From NCBI GenBank assembly GCA_959599635.1, contig CAUGJN010000006.1, positions 1 to 33,703 of the forward strand: a stretch of 33,703 nucleotides of DNA, in the 5' to 3' direction. Of this stretch, positions 13,546 to 22,256 are shown piece by piece. Below the pieces are notes generated by a model. The model saw only the letters and a list, made by a program, of their open reading frames with translations, was not told the DNA's origin and ran no database searches. Source of the stretch: an uncultured Collinsella sp. (GTDB lineage Bacteria; Actinomycetota; Coriobacteriia; Coriobacteriales; Coriobacteriaceae). The first letter of the stretch is position 1; each line of letters begins with the position of its first letter. Made by a program: the position numbers and the translations under genes.

Positions 13546-13845
13546 GAGGAATATCGAGCCCGGTACCACCACGGTGCCGGGCTCTTCTGGTCTAAAGGCC
13601 GGATTCGGACCGTCGACACCCGCGTCACCAATTTCCCCGCGGGGGGAGTTTTCGAATCCGCCCGGGGGCACCAGAGGAATATCGAGCCCGGTACCGCTAT
13701 GGTGCCGGGCTCTTCTGGTCTAAGGGCAGGGTTCGAGCCGTCGACACCTGCGTCACCAATTCCCGCGGGGGGGGGTTGAATTCGCCCGGGGGCACCAGAG
13801 ATTGATCGAGCCCGGTACACCGCCACGGTGCCGGGCTCTTCTGGT
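13523..13845 (+). repeat. Tandem tRNA-Arg 3'-end and terminator repeats
   Basis: The tRNA 3' end TTCGAATCCGCCCGGGGGCA with its CCA (13523-13545) recurs at 13651-13673 and, degraded, at 13776-13797. Each copy is followed by the same hairpin of GAGCCCGGTACC with GGTGCCGGGCTC arms (13556-13584, 13684-13712, 13808-13838) and then TTCTGGT, a weak U-tract. Between copies lie inverted tRNA pieces: 13601-13623 matches the complement of tRNA bases 13509-13531 at 22 of 23 positions, and 13729-13751 at 20 of 23. Unit length is about 124-128 bp. No protein gene is present. Origin by serial integration scars or local duplication is undecided. Confidence 0.85.
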
Positions 13846-13857
13846 TCATGCCATGCT

Positions 13858-13897
13858 AAAAACGAAGCGCCCGCTTGCTGGGGGAGCAAGCGGGCGC
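13858..13897 (-). terminator. Rho-independent terminator of the cell-wall kinase operon
   Basis: A perfect 13-bp stem (13867-13879 with 13885-13897; GCGCCCGCTTGCT and its complement) with a 5-nt loop. Reading on the minus strand it is followed by TTCGTTTTT, the U-tract. It ends the operon whose last gene stops at 13950. Confidence 0.9.
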
Positions 13898-13949
13898 CTG
13901 TGAGCGAATATGTTTGCGGCGAGAGCCGTAATGGGCGGTGTGGTGGCGA

Positions 13950-15911
13950 CTAGTTGGCCGTACCGGAATCGTCGCCCGTGCCCGAGCCCGAACCCGAGCC
14001 CGAGCCAGAAAGTGCGACCGTCAGCGTGATCGTGCTGTCGGTGGACTGCTTACCAGTGGGGGAGACGCCCGTCACGGTGGCGTTTTCGTTGCCACTCACG
14101 GGGTTGCCGTTCTGATCGCAGAATGCGATGTTGTAGAACCCGGCGTTGTTGAGCGCGGTGACGGCGGCGGAGATGCTCTTGCCGTACAGGTTGCCCGGAA
14201 CGCTGGCCTTGCCGGACTTCTTGGCGATGACGACAGTGATCGTGGCGCCGGGCTTCTGCTTGCCGCTGGGGTTCCAGCTAATGACGGTGCCCTCGGTGAC
14301 AGAATCGTTCTCCTGGTAGCTCACATCGACGCCAAAGCCTGCCATATCGAGGGCGTTGCGCGCCTGGGCCTCGGTCATGTCGGTCAGGTCGGGGACGGAC
14401 GTGGTATCCGGGCCGCTCGAGACCTTGTACGAGATGGTCGTGCCCTTCTCGACTTCCTTACCGGCTTCGGTGCCCTGCTCAAAGACCTGGCCCTCATCGG
14501 CCTCGTTGGCCTCCTCGGAGGCGTTGCCCTTCAGGCCAACGCTTGCCAGCGCGGCTTCTGCCTGGTCCTTGGTCAGGCCGACCAGCCGGGGAACCTCGAC
14601 CTTCTCGGAGGGCTTGGGGCCCTTGGAGATTACCAGGTTCACCTTGGTGCCCTTGGCCTTCTTGGTGTTGCCGTTGGGCGTCTGCTCGGCGACCTTTCCC
14701 TCGTCGACATCGTCGTTGTAGCTCTGGTCGACGGTGCCTACCTCAAGGCCGGCTTCCTTGATCAGCTCAATAGCGGTTTCCTGGTCCTTGCCCAGCACGT
14801 CGGGCACCGTGACCTGTTCGCCGCTGAACATGCCCGTGGCAAAGGCCACTACAACGCCAATCACGGCGACGGCGGCAATCACGGCGGCGATGATCTTGTT
14901 CTTGTTGGACTTGGGTTTCTCGACCTCGTAGGAGCCCGTGGAGCCCGAGACAGCGCTACGGGCGGTGTTCTGACCGCTCACGCCCGAGACGGGACGAACC
15001 ATAGCGCGCGTTGAGTCGGAAAGCTCGCGGGTCTTGGTGGCACCCAGGTCGCCGGCGGCACCGATGATGCGCGTGGGCTCCGAGACATTGACGGCACGGC
15101 CGGACAGATAGCTGTTAAGCACCTGGCGCAGCTCGTCGGCTGTCTGGAAGCGGTTTGCCGGGTCCTTCTCCATGCACTTGAGGATGATGCGCTCAAGGTC
15201 GGCATCGACGCCGGAGTTGATCTGGCTCGGCGGGATGGGGAGCTCGTTGACCTGCTTGAGCGCGACCGAGATGGCGTCGTCGCCGTCAAAGGGCACGCGG
15301 CCGGTGGCGCACTCGTACATGACGACACCCAGCGAGTAGATATCCGAGGTGGGGCCGAGGTCCTGGCCGCGGGTCTGCTCGGGGCTTACATAGTGGGCGG
15401 TGCCCAGAACGTTGTTATCCTGCGTGAGGTGGCTGTTCTTGGCGCGTGCGATGCCAAAATCCATTACCTTGATGTTGCCGTCGGGTAGCACCATGATGTT
15501 TTGCGGCTTAATGTCGCGGTGGATGATCTCGTGCTTGTGTGCGACCGAAAGTGCGGAGCTGATCTGCGAGCCGATCTGCGCGACCTTCTTGGGATCGAGG
15601 GCGCCGTGGCTCTTGATGCCGCTCTTAAGGTCGGTACCGCGCAGGTACTCCATGACGATGTAATAGGTGTCGCCGTCCTTGCCCCAGTCGTAGACGCCCA
15701 CGATATAGGGGGAGGACAGGCCGGCAGCTGCCTGAGCCTCCTGTTTAAAGCGGGCGGCGAAGGTGGCGTCGCCGGCATACTGCGGCAGCATGATCTTGAC
15801 GGCAACCGTGCGGTCGAGGACCTGATCCTGTGCACGGAAGACGGTCGCCATACCGCCCGTTCCCACCTTATCCTTGAGGAGGTATCTTCCCCCGAGGACC
15901 CTCTGTTCCAT
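13950..15911 (-). CDS. pknB: PASTA-domain Ser/Thr protein kinase (PknB/PrkC type)
   Basis: A 653-residue transmembrane Hanks-type kinase that senses peptidoglycan fragments and phosphorylates cell-wall and division proteins. The cytoplasmic kinase occupies about residues 10-270: Gly loop VGTGGMATVF (17-22), catalytic Lys39 (VAVKI), HRDIKPQN (Asp133), DFG (151-153) and SPE (176-178). A Thr/Ser-rich juxtamembrane segment and one transmembrane helix (339-360) follow, then four PASTA repeats (about 366-430, 437-498, 503-563, 568-634) and a GSGSGSGSGTG tail. ATG 15911 is preferred because AGGAG sits 5 nt upstream; ATG 15926 lacks a ribosome site. It is the last operon gene before the terminator. 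Confidence 0.96.
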   Translation of the reverse strand: MEQRVLGGRYLLKDKVGTGGMATVFRAQDQVLDRTVAVKIMLPQYAGDATFAARFKQEAQAAAGLSSPYIVGVYDWGKDGDTYYIVMEYLRGTDLKSGIKSHGALDPKKVAQIGSQISSALSVAHKHEIIHRDIKPQNIMVLPDGNIKVMDFGIARAKNSHLTQDNNVLGTAHYVSPEQTRGQDLGPTSDIYSLGVVMYECATGRVPFDGDDAISVALKQVNELPIPPSQINSGVDADLERIILKCMEKDPANRFQTADELRQVLNSYLSGRAVNVSEPTRIIGAAGDLGATKTRELSDSTRAMVRPVSGVSGQNTARSAVSGSTGSYEVEKPKSNKNKIIAAVIAAVAVIGVVVAFATGMFSGEQVTVPDVLGKDQETAIELIKEAGLEVGTVDQSYNDDVDEGKVAEQTPNGNTKKAKGTKVNLVISKGPKPSEKVEVPRLVGLTKDQAEAALASVGLKGNASEEANEADEGQVFEQGTEAGKEVEKGTTISYKVSSGPDTTSVPDLTDMTEAQARNALDMAGFGVDVSYQENDSVTEGTVISWNPSGKQKPGATITVVIAKKSGKASVPGNLYGKSISAAVTALNNAGFYNIAFCDQNGNPVSGNENATVTGVSPTGKQSTDSTITLTVALSGSGSGSGSGTGDDSGTAN

Positions 15912-16043
15912 TCCTGCTCCTAACATAACTATTCGCTCAACGATGTGTGTAGTACCAGATGTGTGGCCGCTGGGGCCGTGTGGCGCGTTGCCGCTAGCTC
16001 ATCGGCCGCGGCGCGCCATAAGTATCCGCTTTGATCATGGGCA

Positions 16044-18911
16044 TCACGCTCCCTGCGCGGCGAGCGCCGCGGTCAGGACGATGCCGGCAATCTTGGCCGC
16101 CTTGACGTCGTGTTTGTCGTAATCCTCCAGGGCTACCGAGATGGCAACCGTGGGTGAATCGTAAGGTGCAAAGCCAACAAACGTAGAGTTGACGTTGGTG
16201 CCGCCGGTCTCGGGCGAACCGGTCTTGCCGGCAACCTTGACGCCCGGAATCTGGGCATCGGTGCCGGTACCGGACTGGACGACGGCGAGCATGGCCTGCT
16301 TGACCTGGTCGGCCGTGGCAGAGCTGACAGCCTGGCCCAGCGAGCGGGACTGCGTGGTCTTGACCACGGTTCCGTCCGGGGCGAGTATCTGGGACACAAA
16401 GAACGGGTCCATGACCACGCCGCTGTTGGCGATAGCGGCAGCGATCACGCAACTCTGCATGACGGTGGTCTGCGGGCCAGGCGTGTGGTCCATGCCGACG
16501 GGCTGGCCGGCGCCTGCCCAAGCGGTCTCCCACTCGGTCATAAGCGACGGGTCGGCCATGATGGAAGCTGCGGTGGTCAGATCCTGACCGAGCTTTTGAC
16601 CGTAGCCAAAGGCGTTGGCAAACTGGACGAGCGAGCTGGCGCCAATCTCGTTGGCCACCTGGCCAAAGACGACGTTGGACGACACTGCGAAGGCCTGCTG
16701 CAGGCTGATGGTGCCGTAGCTCTCGTTGGCATAGTTGGTGACCGGCGCGTTGCCAATATCCATGGAGCCGGGCGCCTGGTACGTGCTGGTAAGGCTGGCG
16801 GTGCCGGTTTCGAGCGCCGCGGAGAGTGTGACGACCTTAAAGGTCGAGCCCGGGGTGTACAGCGCGTCCATGGCGCGGTCGTACATGGAGCCGTCCTCGC
16901 CGCCGCCCGACTGGAGCAGCGCGTCGATGTTGGTGTTGTCGTAGGTGGGCGAGCTCGCGCACGCAAGGACCGCACCGGTGCGCGGATCCATGACCACCAC
17001 GGCGCCCTTAAAGCCCTTGAGCGCCTGCTCGGCAGCCGTCTGGATGCGCGAGTCGATGGTGAGCTTGGCGGTATTGCCCGGCTGGGTCTGCCCCGCGAGC
17101 GACGCGATGGCGTTGTTCCAGCTGGAGTAATCCTTGGAGCCGGTGAGCGTATCGTTCATGACGCTCTCGATGCCGGCGGTGCCGTATTGCTGGCTCACGT
17201 AGCCCACCACGTGCGCGGCCATATTGCCGTTGGGGTAGGAACGGGCGTAGGTGCCGTCCTCCTGCTGCAGCGACTCGGCTAGCGTCACGCCGTCGGACGT
17301 GATGATGGAGCCACGCTGGATGTACTTGGAGCGGGCGATGGTGTGGTTGTTGGTCGGCATGTCCTGGTAGTCCTTCGCCTTGATGACCTGGACATAGGTA
17401 AGGTTGCCGATAAGGATGGCGAACAGCGCCGTAAAGGCAAACACGGCACGAGTCAGACGGTTGGCAAGTGCAACGCGGCCGAGCACGCCGGACTCGGGCG
17501 TGTCGAGCAGGCGACGACGCATGCGAGAACCCGCGGAGTGGCTGCCGTTGCCGTAGGAAGGTGCGTTGGCAAAACGCGTACCGGTCAGGGCAGCGGATGC
17601 GACCTGGTCATCGGTGATGGCGGCCATGGTGCCGGTGCCGGTGAGCTCGGCTTCGCGTCCGGTTGCCTCGTCGCCGGCGCGCAGCAGCAGCGCGACGATG
17701 ATAAAACTCGCCAGCAGCGAGGAGCCGCCCTGGCTCATAAAGGGCAGAGTGACGCCGGTCAGCGGGATTAGGCGGGTTACGCCGCCAACGATTAAGAATG
17801 CCTGGAAGCTGATGGCCGCCGTAAGGCCGGTCGCGCTAAAGGCGGCAAGGTCGGACTTGGCGCGGGCTGCCGTGGTGAGGCCGCGCACGGCAAAAAGCAT
17901 AAACAGGATGAGCACGGCGCCGCCGCCCAAAAGGCCCATTTCCTCGCCGATGGCCGAGAAGATAAAGTCAGACTCGACGACGGGGATGTTGTTTGCCATG
18001 CCGTTGCCAATGCCGACGCCAACTAGGCCGCCGTCAGCCAGCGAGTAAAGTGACTGTACGATCTGGTAGCCCTGGCCCTGGGCGTCTTTAAACGGATCGA
18101 CCCAGACCTGAAAGCGCACCTGCACGTGCGACAGGAACTTGTAAGCGCCCACGGCGCCAACGGCCAGCAGCGCAAGGCCGATGATGACGTACGAAAAGCG
18201 TCCCGTGGCAACATAGAGCATCAGCAAAAAGATGGTGTAGAACAGGACGGCCGAGCCCAGGTCGCGTTCGAAGACGACGATGAGCAGGCACACGCCCCAC
18301 ACGGCAAACAGCGGCAGCAGCAGGCGGAAGCGCGGAATCTTGAGGCCCAGGATCTTGCGGTTGGAGATGGAGAGCAGCTCGCGGTTCTCGGCCAGATAGC
18401 CTGCCAGGAACAGGACGATGAAGACCTTGGCGAACTCGCCGGGCTGGATGGTGAAGCCCGCGATGCGAATCCACAGCTTGGAGCCCGAGATCGTGGTGCC
18501 GATAAAGATCGGCAGCATCAGCAGGATGATGCCGATAATGCCAAAGGTGTACTTGTAGCGCATGACCACGTCGAGGTTCTTGACCAGTGCGAGCGTTCCC
18601 ACCATGAGCGCCACCGAGACAAACAAGATGATGAGCTGCGAGATGGCGAGGTCGGGGGCCAGGCGCGTCACGAATGTGATGCCGATGCCCGAGAGCACAA
18701 AGACGATGGGCAGGATGGCGGGGTCGGCGCCGGGCGCCAGGATGCGCACGGCGATATGCGCCGCGGCGAAGGCGGCGAACAGGCCGATCGGCACGGCGAG
18801 CGTCTCAAAGGAAATCGTGGCGCCCGCGGTGAGCACGTACATCGCATAGAGCAGGATGACGGGGAACGCCGAAGCGATGAGCAAGAGCAGTTCGGTGTTG
18901 CGGCGACTCAT
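16044..18911 (-). CDS. SEDS glycosyltransferase (RodA/FtsW) fused to class B penicillin-binding protein
   Basis: A 955-residue single polypeptide joining the two halves of a peptidoglycan synthase. Residues 1-430 are a SEDS polymerase with about ten membrane helices, the FERDLGSAV motif (Asp217), ESDFIFSAIGEE and a PFMSQGGSS end. A linker (about 431-500) and one more membrane helix (FAFTALFAILIGNLTYVQVI) lead to the transpeptidase: STFK (Ser689, Lys692), SSN (744-746) and KTG (896-898). Class B dimerisation features such as RGSIITSDGVTLA are present. In related actinobacteria rodA and pbpA are separate neighbours in this same operon. ATG 18911 follows GGGAG at 10 nt and sits 16 nt after the phosphatase stop. 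No internal stop or frameshift was found. Confidence 0.93.
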   Translation of the reverse strand: MSRRNTELLLLIASAFPVILLYAMYVLTAGATISFETLAVPIGLFAAFAAAHIAVRILAPGADPAILPIVFVLSGIGITFVTRLAPDLAISQLIILFVSVALMVGTLALVKNLDVVMRYKYTFGIIGIILLMLPIFIGTTISGSKLWIRIAGFTIQPGEFAKVFIVLFLAGYLAENRELLSISNRKILGLKIPRFRLLLPLFAVWGVCLLIVVFERDLGSAVLFYTIFLLMLYVATGRFSYVIIGLALLAVGAVGAYKFLSHVQVRFQVWVDPFKDAQGQGYQIVQSLYSLADGGLVGVGIGNGMANNIPVVESDFIFSAIGEEMGLLGGGAVLILFMLFAVRGLTTAARAKSDLAAFSATGLTAAISFQAFLIVGGVTRLIPLTGVTLPFMSQGGSSLLASFIIVALLLRAGDEATGREAELTGTGTMAAITDDQVASAALTGTRFANAPSYGNGSHSAGSRMRRRLLDTPESGVLGRVALANRLTRAVFAFTALFAILIGNLTYVQVIKAKDYQDMPTNNHTIARSKYIQRGSIITSDGVTLAESLQQEDGTYARSYPNGNMAAHVVGYVSQQYGTAGIESVMNDTLTGSKDYSSWNNAIASLAGQTQPGNTAKLTIDSRIQTAAEQALKGFKGAVVVMDPRTGAVLACASSPTYDNTNIDALLQSGGGEDGSMYDRAMDALYTPGSTFKVVTLSAALETGTASLTSTYQAPGSMDIGNAPVTNYANESYGTISLQQAFAVSSNVVFGQVANEIGASSLVQFANAFGYGQKLGQDLTTAASIMADPSLMTEWETAWAGAGQPVGMDHTPGPQTTVMQSCVIAAAIANSGVVMDPFFVSQILAPDGTVVKTTQSRSLGQAVSSATADQVKQAMLAVVQSGTGTDAQIPGVKVAGKTGSPETGGTNVNSTFVGFAPYDSPTVAISVALEDYDKHDVKAAKIAGIVLTAALAAQGA

Positions 18912-18927
18912 AAGCGGCACTCCCTTT

Positions 18928-20826
18928 CTAATTCTTATCGGAGGCTTCGGCCTCGGCTGACTGTTCGGCGGTTTTCTCGGAATCTGACTCGGAGGTGGAT
19001 TTCTGATCGGTGTTGTCGCGAATCGTTTGCGCGTCAATCACCTGACGGGTCTGCTCCTCGTCAATCTGATGGCGGTACTTGGAAATGGTGTCCTGCGCAT
19101 CGTCGACACTCGTTTGCGGAATGCCTGCCTTCAGGCGGTTTTGCGTGTCTTCGGGCAGGTCGGATAGCTTGATACTGGTTTCGCTCTCGAGCCAGTGGAG
19201 TTCGATCCCGAGCGTCTTGCCGGGCAGGCCACGCCAGACGGCGACATTGCCGTGGCAGGTTCCCAAGTAATAGGAGCCGGTGACGCCCGTGTATGCCCAG
19301 ATGCCTGCTACCAGCACAAAGACAAGGGCCAAGATGGCGGCGATGGTGACATTGCGGCGTCGGAGGCGTTTTGCCTCGCGCATGACGCCGTCGTCGACCA
19401 GGTCGACCACCACCACGGTCACATTGTCGTGGCCGCCGGCGGCGAGCGCCGCGTCCACCAAGTTGTCGACACAGATCTGTGCGGTCGAGGACTGCGTGGC
19501 GATGTTCTCGATATCGCTATCGGGAATCATGCTCGAAAGACCGTCGGAGCACAGAATCAGGCGGTCGCCTTCCTCGATGTGCAGGGTAAAGTGGTCGGCA
19601 TACATGGCGGGATCCGAGCCCAGCGCGCGGGTGATGACCGAGCGGTTGGGGTGGACGCGGGCCTCGTCGGCCGTAATCTCGCCGGCATCCACGAGCTCCT
19701 CCACGTAGGAGTGGTCGCGGGTCACGCGGATGAGCGTGCCCTCGTGGAGCAGGTAGGCGCGCGAGTCGCCCACGTGGGCGATAGCGAGCGTGTCGTTTTC
19801 GATGTAGGCGCAGGTGGCCGTGCATCCCATGCCGGGTTTGCCCAGGCCGTTGAGGGCGGCCTCGATCACGGCGGCGTTGGCGGCCTCGACGGCTGCGGCC
19901 AGGCGCGCGGCGTCGGCGGACTGCGGCGCCGTCTTGGCGATGGTCTCGACGGCGATGGAGGATGCCACCTCGCCGGCGGCGTGTCCTCCCATGCCGTCGC
20001 ACACGCAAAAGAGCGGCGACTGCACCAGATAGGAGTCCTCATTGTGCGGGCGTACACATCCGACGTCGGAGCGGGCGCCCCACATAAGCTGCGTGGTGGT
20101 GCCGGCGTCGTAGGTCGAGTCGGTCTCGATGCGCTCGTCGGTCAGCGGCTCAAAGCTCATGGTCGAGCCGGGATCTTTGAGCTTTGCCTCCACGGCGGCG
20201 ACATCGATCTCGGCGGTGTCGCCGGGGGAGACGGTGTCGAGATCGATGCCCGACTCGGCGCTGGAGATGTCAGGAAGGTTGAGATCTTCGGTTACGCGGT
20301 CGGCGGGATCGCCGTCCTGCTGCGGCTCGACAGTCGTCGGCTCGGGCGTCGCAAAGTGCGACGGCGCGGGCGTGCTCTGGGGTTGAGCGGAGGGCTCGGG
20401 AGCTGCGGCGGGCGCGGCAACGGGCTGCTCGACTTCGGCAGGCGTTGCGGATGCGGGTGCCGCCTCGCTCGCCGGGGCGACGGGGAATACCGGCGCGGCA
20501 GGCTCGGGGGCTGCAAACACGGCCGCGCTCTCGTTAATCGCCTCGGCGACGGGCTCGGCAAAGTGAGCCGGTGCGGGCGTTGCCTCCGGTTCCGCGGGCT
20601 GCTCGGCAGCGTGTGCGCCGATGGGGGCGTCGAGCTGCTCGGTGCCGGCGTCCTCGTCATCGGCGAGTGCCGGATATTCTTGAGTTACATGCGAAAGAGG
20701 CAGGGAGAACACGGTGTCCTCGGGCTCCACGGTCGCAGGGCGCGCCGGAGCGGCATGGGCCGGCGCAGCTGCGGGGGCAGCCGGCGTCTCGGGCATGGTT
20801 GCGGACTTGTTCTCCTCGTCGATCAT
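18928..20826 (-). CDS. pstP: PP2C-family Ser/Thr protein phosphatase (PstP/PrpC type) with long N-terminal extension
   Basis: A 632-residue metal-dependent phosphatase that reverses the operon's kinases. Residues 1-245 are Ala/Pro/Glu-rich and probably disordered, with two similar stretches (TPAPAHFAEP, TPAPSHFATP). The catalytic domain (about 249-485) shows GARSDVGCVRPHNEDS (Asp264), DGMGGHAAGE (277-286), GDSRAYL, RDHSYVEELV, CSDGLSSM and GGHDNVTVVVVD. A membrane helix follows (about 500-520), then an exported Lys/Glu/Ser-rich tail. Its start overlaps the FHA gene stop by ATGA (20823-20826), which implies translational coupling. The mycobacterial homologue lacks this N-terminal extension. 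Confidence 0.94.
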   Translation of the reverse strand: MIDEENKSATMPETPAAPAAAPAHAAPARPATVEPEDTVFSLPLSHVTQEYPALADDEDAGTEQLDAPIGAHAAEQPAEPEATPAPAHFAEPVAEAINESAAVFAAPEPAAPVFPVAPASEAAPASATPAEVEQPVAAPAAAPEPSAQPQSTPAPSHFATPEPTTVEPQQDGDPADRVTEDLNLPDISSAESGIDLDTVSPGDTAEIDVAAVEAKLKDPGSTMSFEPLTDERIETDSTYDAGTTTQLMWGARSDVGCVRPHNEDSYLVQSPLFCVCDGMGGHAAGEVASSIAVETIAKTAPQSADAARLAAAVEAANAAVIEAALNGLGKPGMGCTATCAYIENDTLAIAHVGDSRAYLLHEGTLIRVTRDHSYVEELVDAGEITADEARVHPNRSVITRALGSDPAMYADHFTLHIEEGDRLILCSDGLSSMIPDSDIENIATQSSTAQICVDNLVDAALAAGGHDNVTVVVVDLVDDGVMREAKRLRRRNVTIAAILALVFVLVAGIWAYTGVTGSYYLGTCHGNVAVWRGLPGKTLGIELHWLESETSIKLSDLPEDTQNRLKAGIPQTSVDDAQDTISKYRHQIDEEQTRQVIDAQTIRDNTDQKSTSESDSEKTAEQSAEAEASDKN

Positions 20827-21239
20827 CGACGGTTCACCTTCATGACCACGTCGCCAATCTGGACCTCGTCACCCTCGCGCAGCGTTGCGGGCTCCACCAG
20901 CTGACGGCCGTTAACGAGCGTGCCGTTCAGCGAGTTGAGGTCTTCGATGATGAGTGCCGGGCCCTGCAGCGAAAAGCGTGCGTGCGAGGCCGAGACAAAC
21001 GGTTCGTTGATGCAGATGTCCGAGGACGGCGAGCGGCCCACGATGACGGGGCCGAGCATGTCTACATGGATGCCACGGATGCCGCGCGGACCCTTGTCCA
21101 CATCGATCGTCCAGATAGCGGAGTCGCGGCGCTGGCCGCGTACGAGTCCCACGCCAGTTTTCATGACGGCGAACAGGAAGATGTAGAGCAGGGCGACCAG
21201 GACGATGCGGCCTGCAAAAAGGACGATATCGATGTTCAT
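20823..21239 (-). CDS. fhaB: Membrane-anchored FHA-domain protein (FhaB/FipA type)
   Basis: A 138-residue phosphothreonine reader. One N-terminal helix (about 5-27, VLFAGRIVLVALLYIFLFAV) anchors it. The FHA domain spans about 60-138 with the conserved GRSPSSDI, SASHAR and NSLNGTLVNG motifs that bind pThr. It lies 6 nt downstream of the DUF3662-FHA gene and overlaps the phosphatase gene by 4 nt. In mycobacteria the equivalent protein joins division proteins to PknA/PknB signalling, so a similar bridging role to the SEDS-PBP fusion is a reasonable inference. Confidence 0.94.
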   Translation of the reverse strand: MNIDIVLFAGRIVLVALLYIFLFAVMKTGVGLVRGQRRDSAIWTIDVDKGPRGIRGIHVDMLGPVIVGRSPSSDICINEPFVSASHARFSLQGPALIIEDLNSLNGTLVNGRQLVEPATLREGDEVQIGDVVMKVNRR

Positions 21240-21245
21240 AAGCGA

Positions 21246-22256
21246 CTATCCCCTAAATTCAAAGGTGCTCAGGCCAAACGTCAGCAGGTCGCCGTTGCGC
21301 AGCGGGCAGCGCGTGATGCGGCGGTTGTTGACGAGCGTGCCGTTGGTGGAATTGAGGTCCTCGATCGACCAGTCCGACCCGGTAAAGGTGAGCTGGGCGT
21401 GACGGCGCGACACGTTGGGGTCGCGCAGGGCGATGTCCGAAACCGAACGCTCGCGACCGATGGTCACCTGCGCGGAAGTGATGCTGTGACTCTCGCCGCT
21501 CACGACGTCGACGAGCTGGGCGAGCGGGCGCTGCGGGGCACGGGTGCTCGCCATGTTGGAGGCAATACCGGCCGCGGCGCCAAGGCCCACGGCGGCGCCG
21601 GTCGCGGCTGCTCCGCCCATACCGGCGAGGGCGTCACGAGAGACGGTCTGCGGCACGGGGATGGGCGCGGCGGCGGGGTCGGGGACGTTGGGCGCAAAGG
21701 GATCGGCCACGGCGAGCGGGTCGGGAGCGGCGGCACGGGGCGCCGGCTGCTGGGGCATGGCGGCGGGGTGCTGTTGCTGCGGAGCGGCGAATTGCTGCTT
21801 GCCGGCGCGGGGAGCGCTGGCGGCGCGGCTTGCGGCCGAGTTGTTCTGGCCCAGGCCATTCTGGTAGGCGCGCTCTTCCTCGTACAGACGACCGAGCGTG
21901 GGGGCGTCGACGTTCTCGGCAAAGACCGAGAACTTACCGGCACGCAGCTGCGGGTCGATCATAAAGCGAACGAGGGGCTCGCCGACAAACACATAGCGGC
22001 GCTTTTCGGCCTGTGCCTTCACAAACTCGCGGACTTCGCGCGAAAGCTCGGGGTAGAACGGGGCGAGCATGGGATCGTCGTCGGCGGCGATCAGGATGGT
22101 ATAGAGTACCGGCGCGGTGTTGACGCCGTTGATCACCAGAGTCTGATCCTCCATGTCGCGAGCGGCCTGCTTGGCAAGCTTCTTAAAGGAGAACGGGGCA
22201 CGGGTGGCACCGAAGATGCCGGCCACGTGGTCCTCGAAGATGTTCAGGAAGTTCAC
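21246..22256 (-). CDS. fhaA: DUF3662 and FHA domain protein (FhaA type)
   Basis: A 336-residue soluble adaptor. The N-terminal DUF3662 domain (about 1-120) begins MNFLNIFEDHVAGIFGATRA and contains YPELSREVREFV. A low-complexity Ala/Gln/Pro linker (about 140-240) follows. The C-terminal FHA domain has GRERSVSDI, VSRRHAQL and NSTNGTLVNN, so it should bind phosphothreonine. Mycobacterial FhaA binds the phosphorylated pseudokinase domain of the lipid II flippase MurJ; whether that partner is used here is unknown. Its start overlaps the stop of the upstream membrane kinase by ATGA (22253-22256). Confidence 0.94.
   Translation of the reverse strand: MNFLNIFEDHVAGIFGATRAPFSFKKLAKQAARDMEDQTLVINGVNTAPVLYTILIAADDDPMLAPFYPELSREVREFVKAQAEKRRYVFVGEPLVRFMIDPQLRAGKFSVFAENVDAPTLGRLYEEERAYQNGLGQNNSAASRAASAPRAGKQQFAAPQQQHPAAMPQQPAPRAAAPDPLAVADPFAPNVPDPAAAPIPVPQTVSRDALAGMGGAAATGAAVGLGAAAGIASNMASTRAPQRPLAQLVDVVSGESHSITSAQVTIGRERSVSDIALRDPNVSRRHAQLTFTGSDWSIEDLNSTNGTLVNNRRITRCPLRNGDLLTFGLSTFEFRG

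Noticed and set aside
13458..13889. 143-codon minus-strand ORF across the tRNA-Arg and its repeats, reading GRIRTVDTRFRRAVLYPLSY
   Set aside because: It is an antisense translation of the tRNA gene and its duplicated 3' ends, a known type of spurious protein.
18912..19037. Upstream in-frame extension of the SEDS-PBP fusion
   Set aside because: It would overlap the phosphatase gene end and has a Pro/Arg-rich composition; ATG 18911 has a ribosome site and a natural SEDS start.
19195..20904. 569-codon plus-strand ORF opposite the phosphatase gene
   Set aside because: It is Gly/Arg-rich antisense of the PP2C gene, whose motifs are complete on the minus strand.
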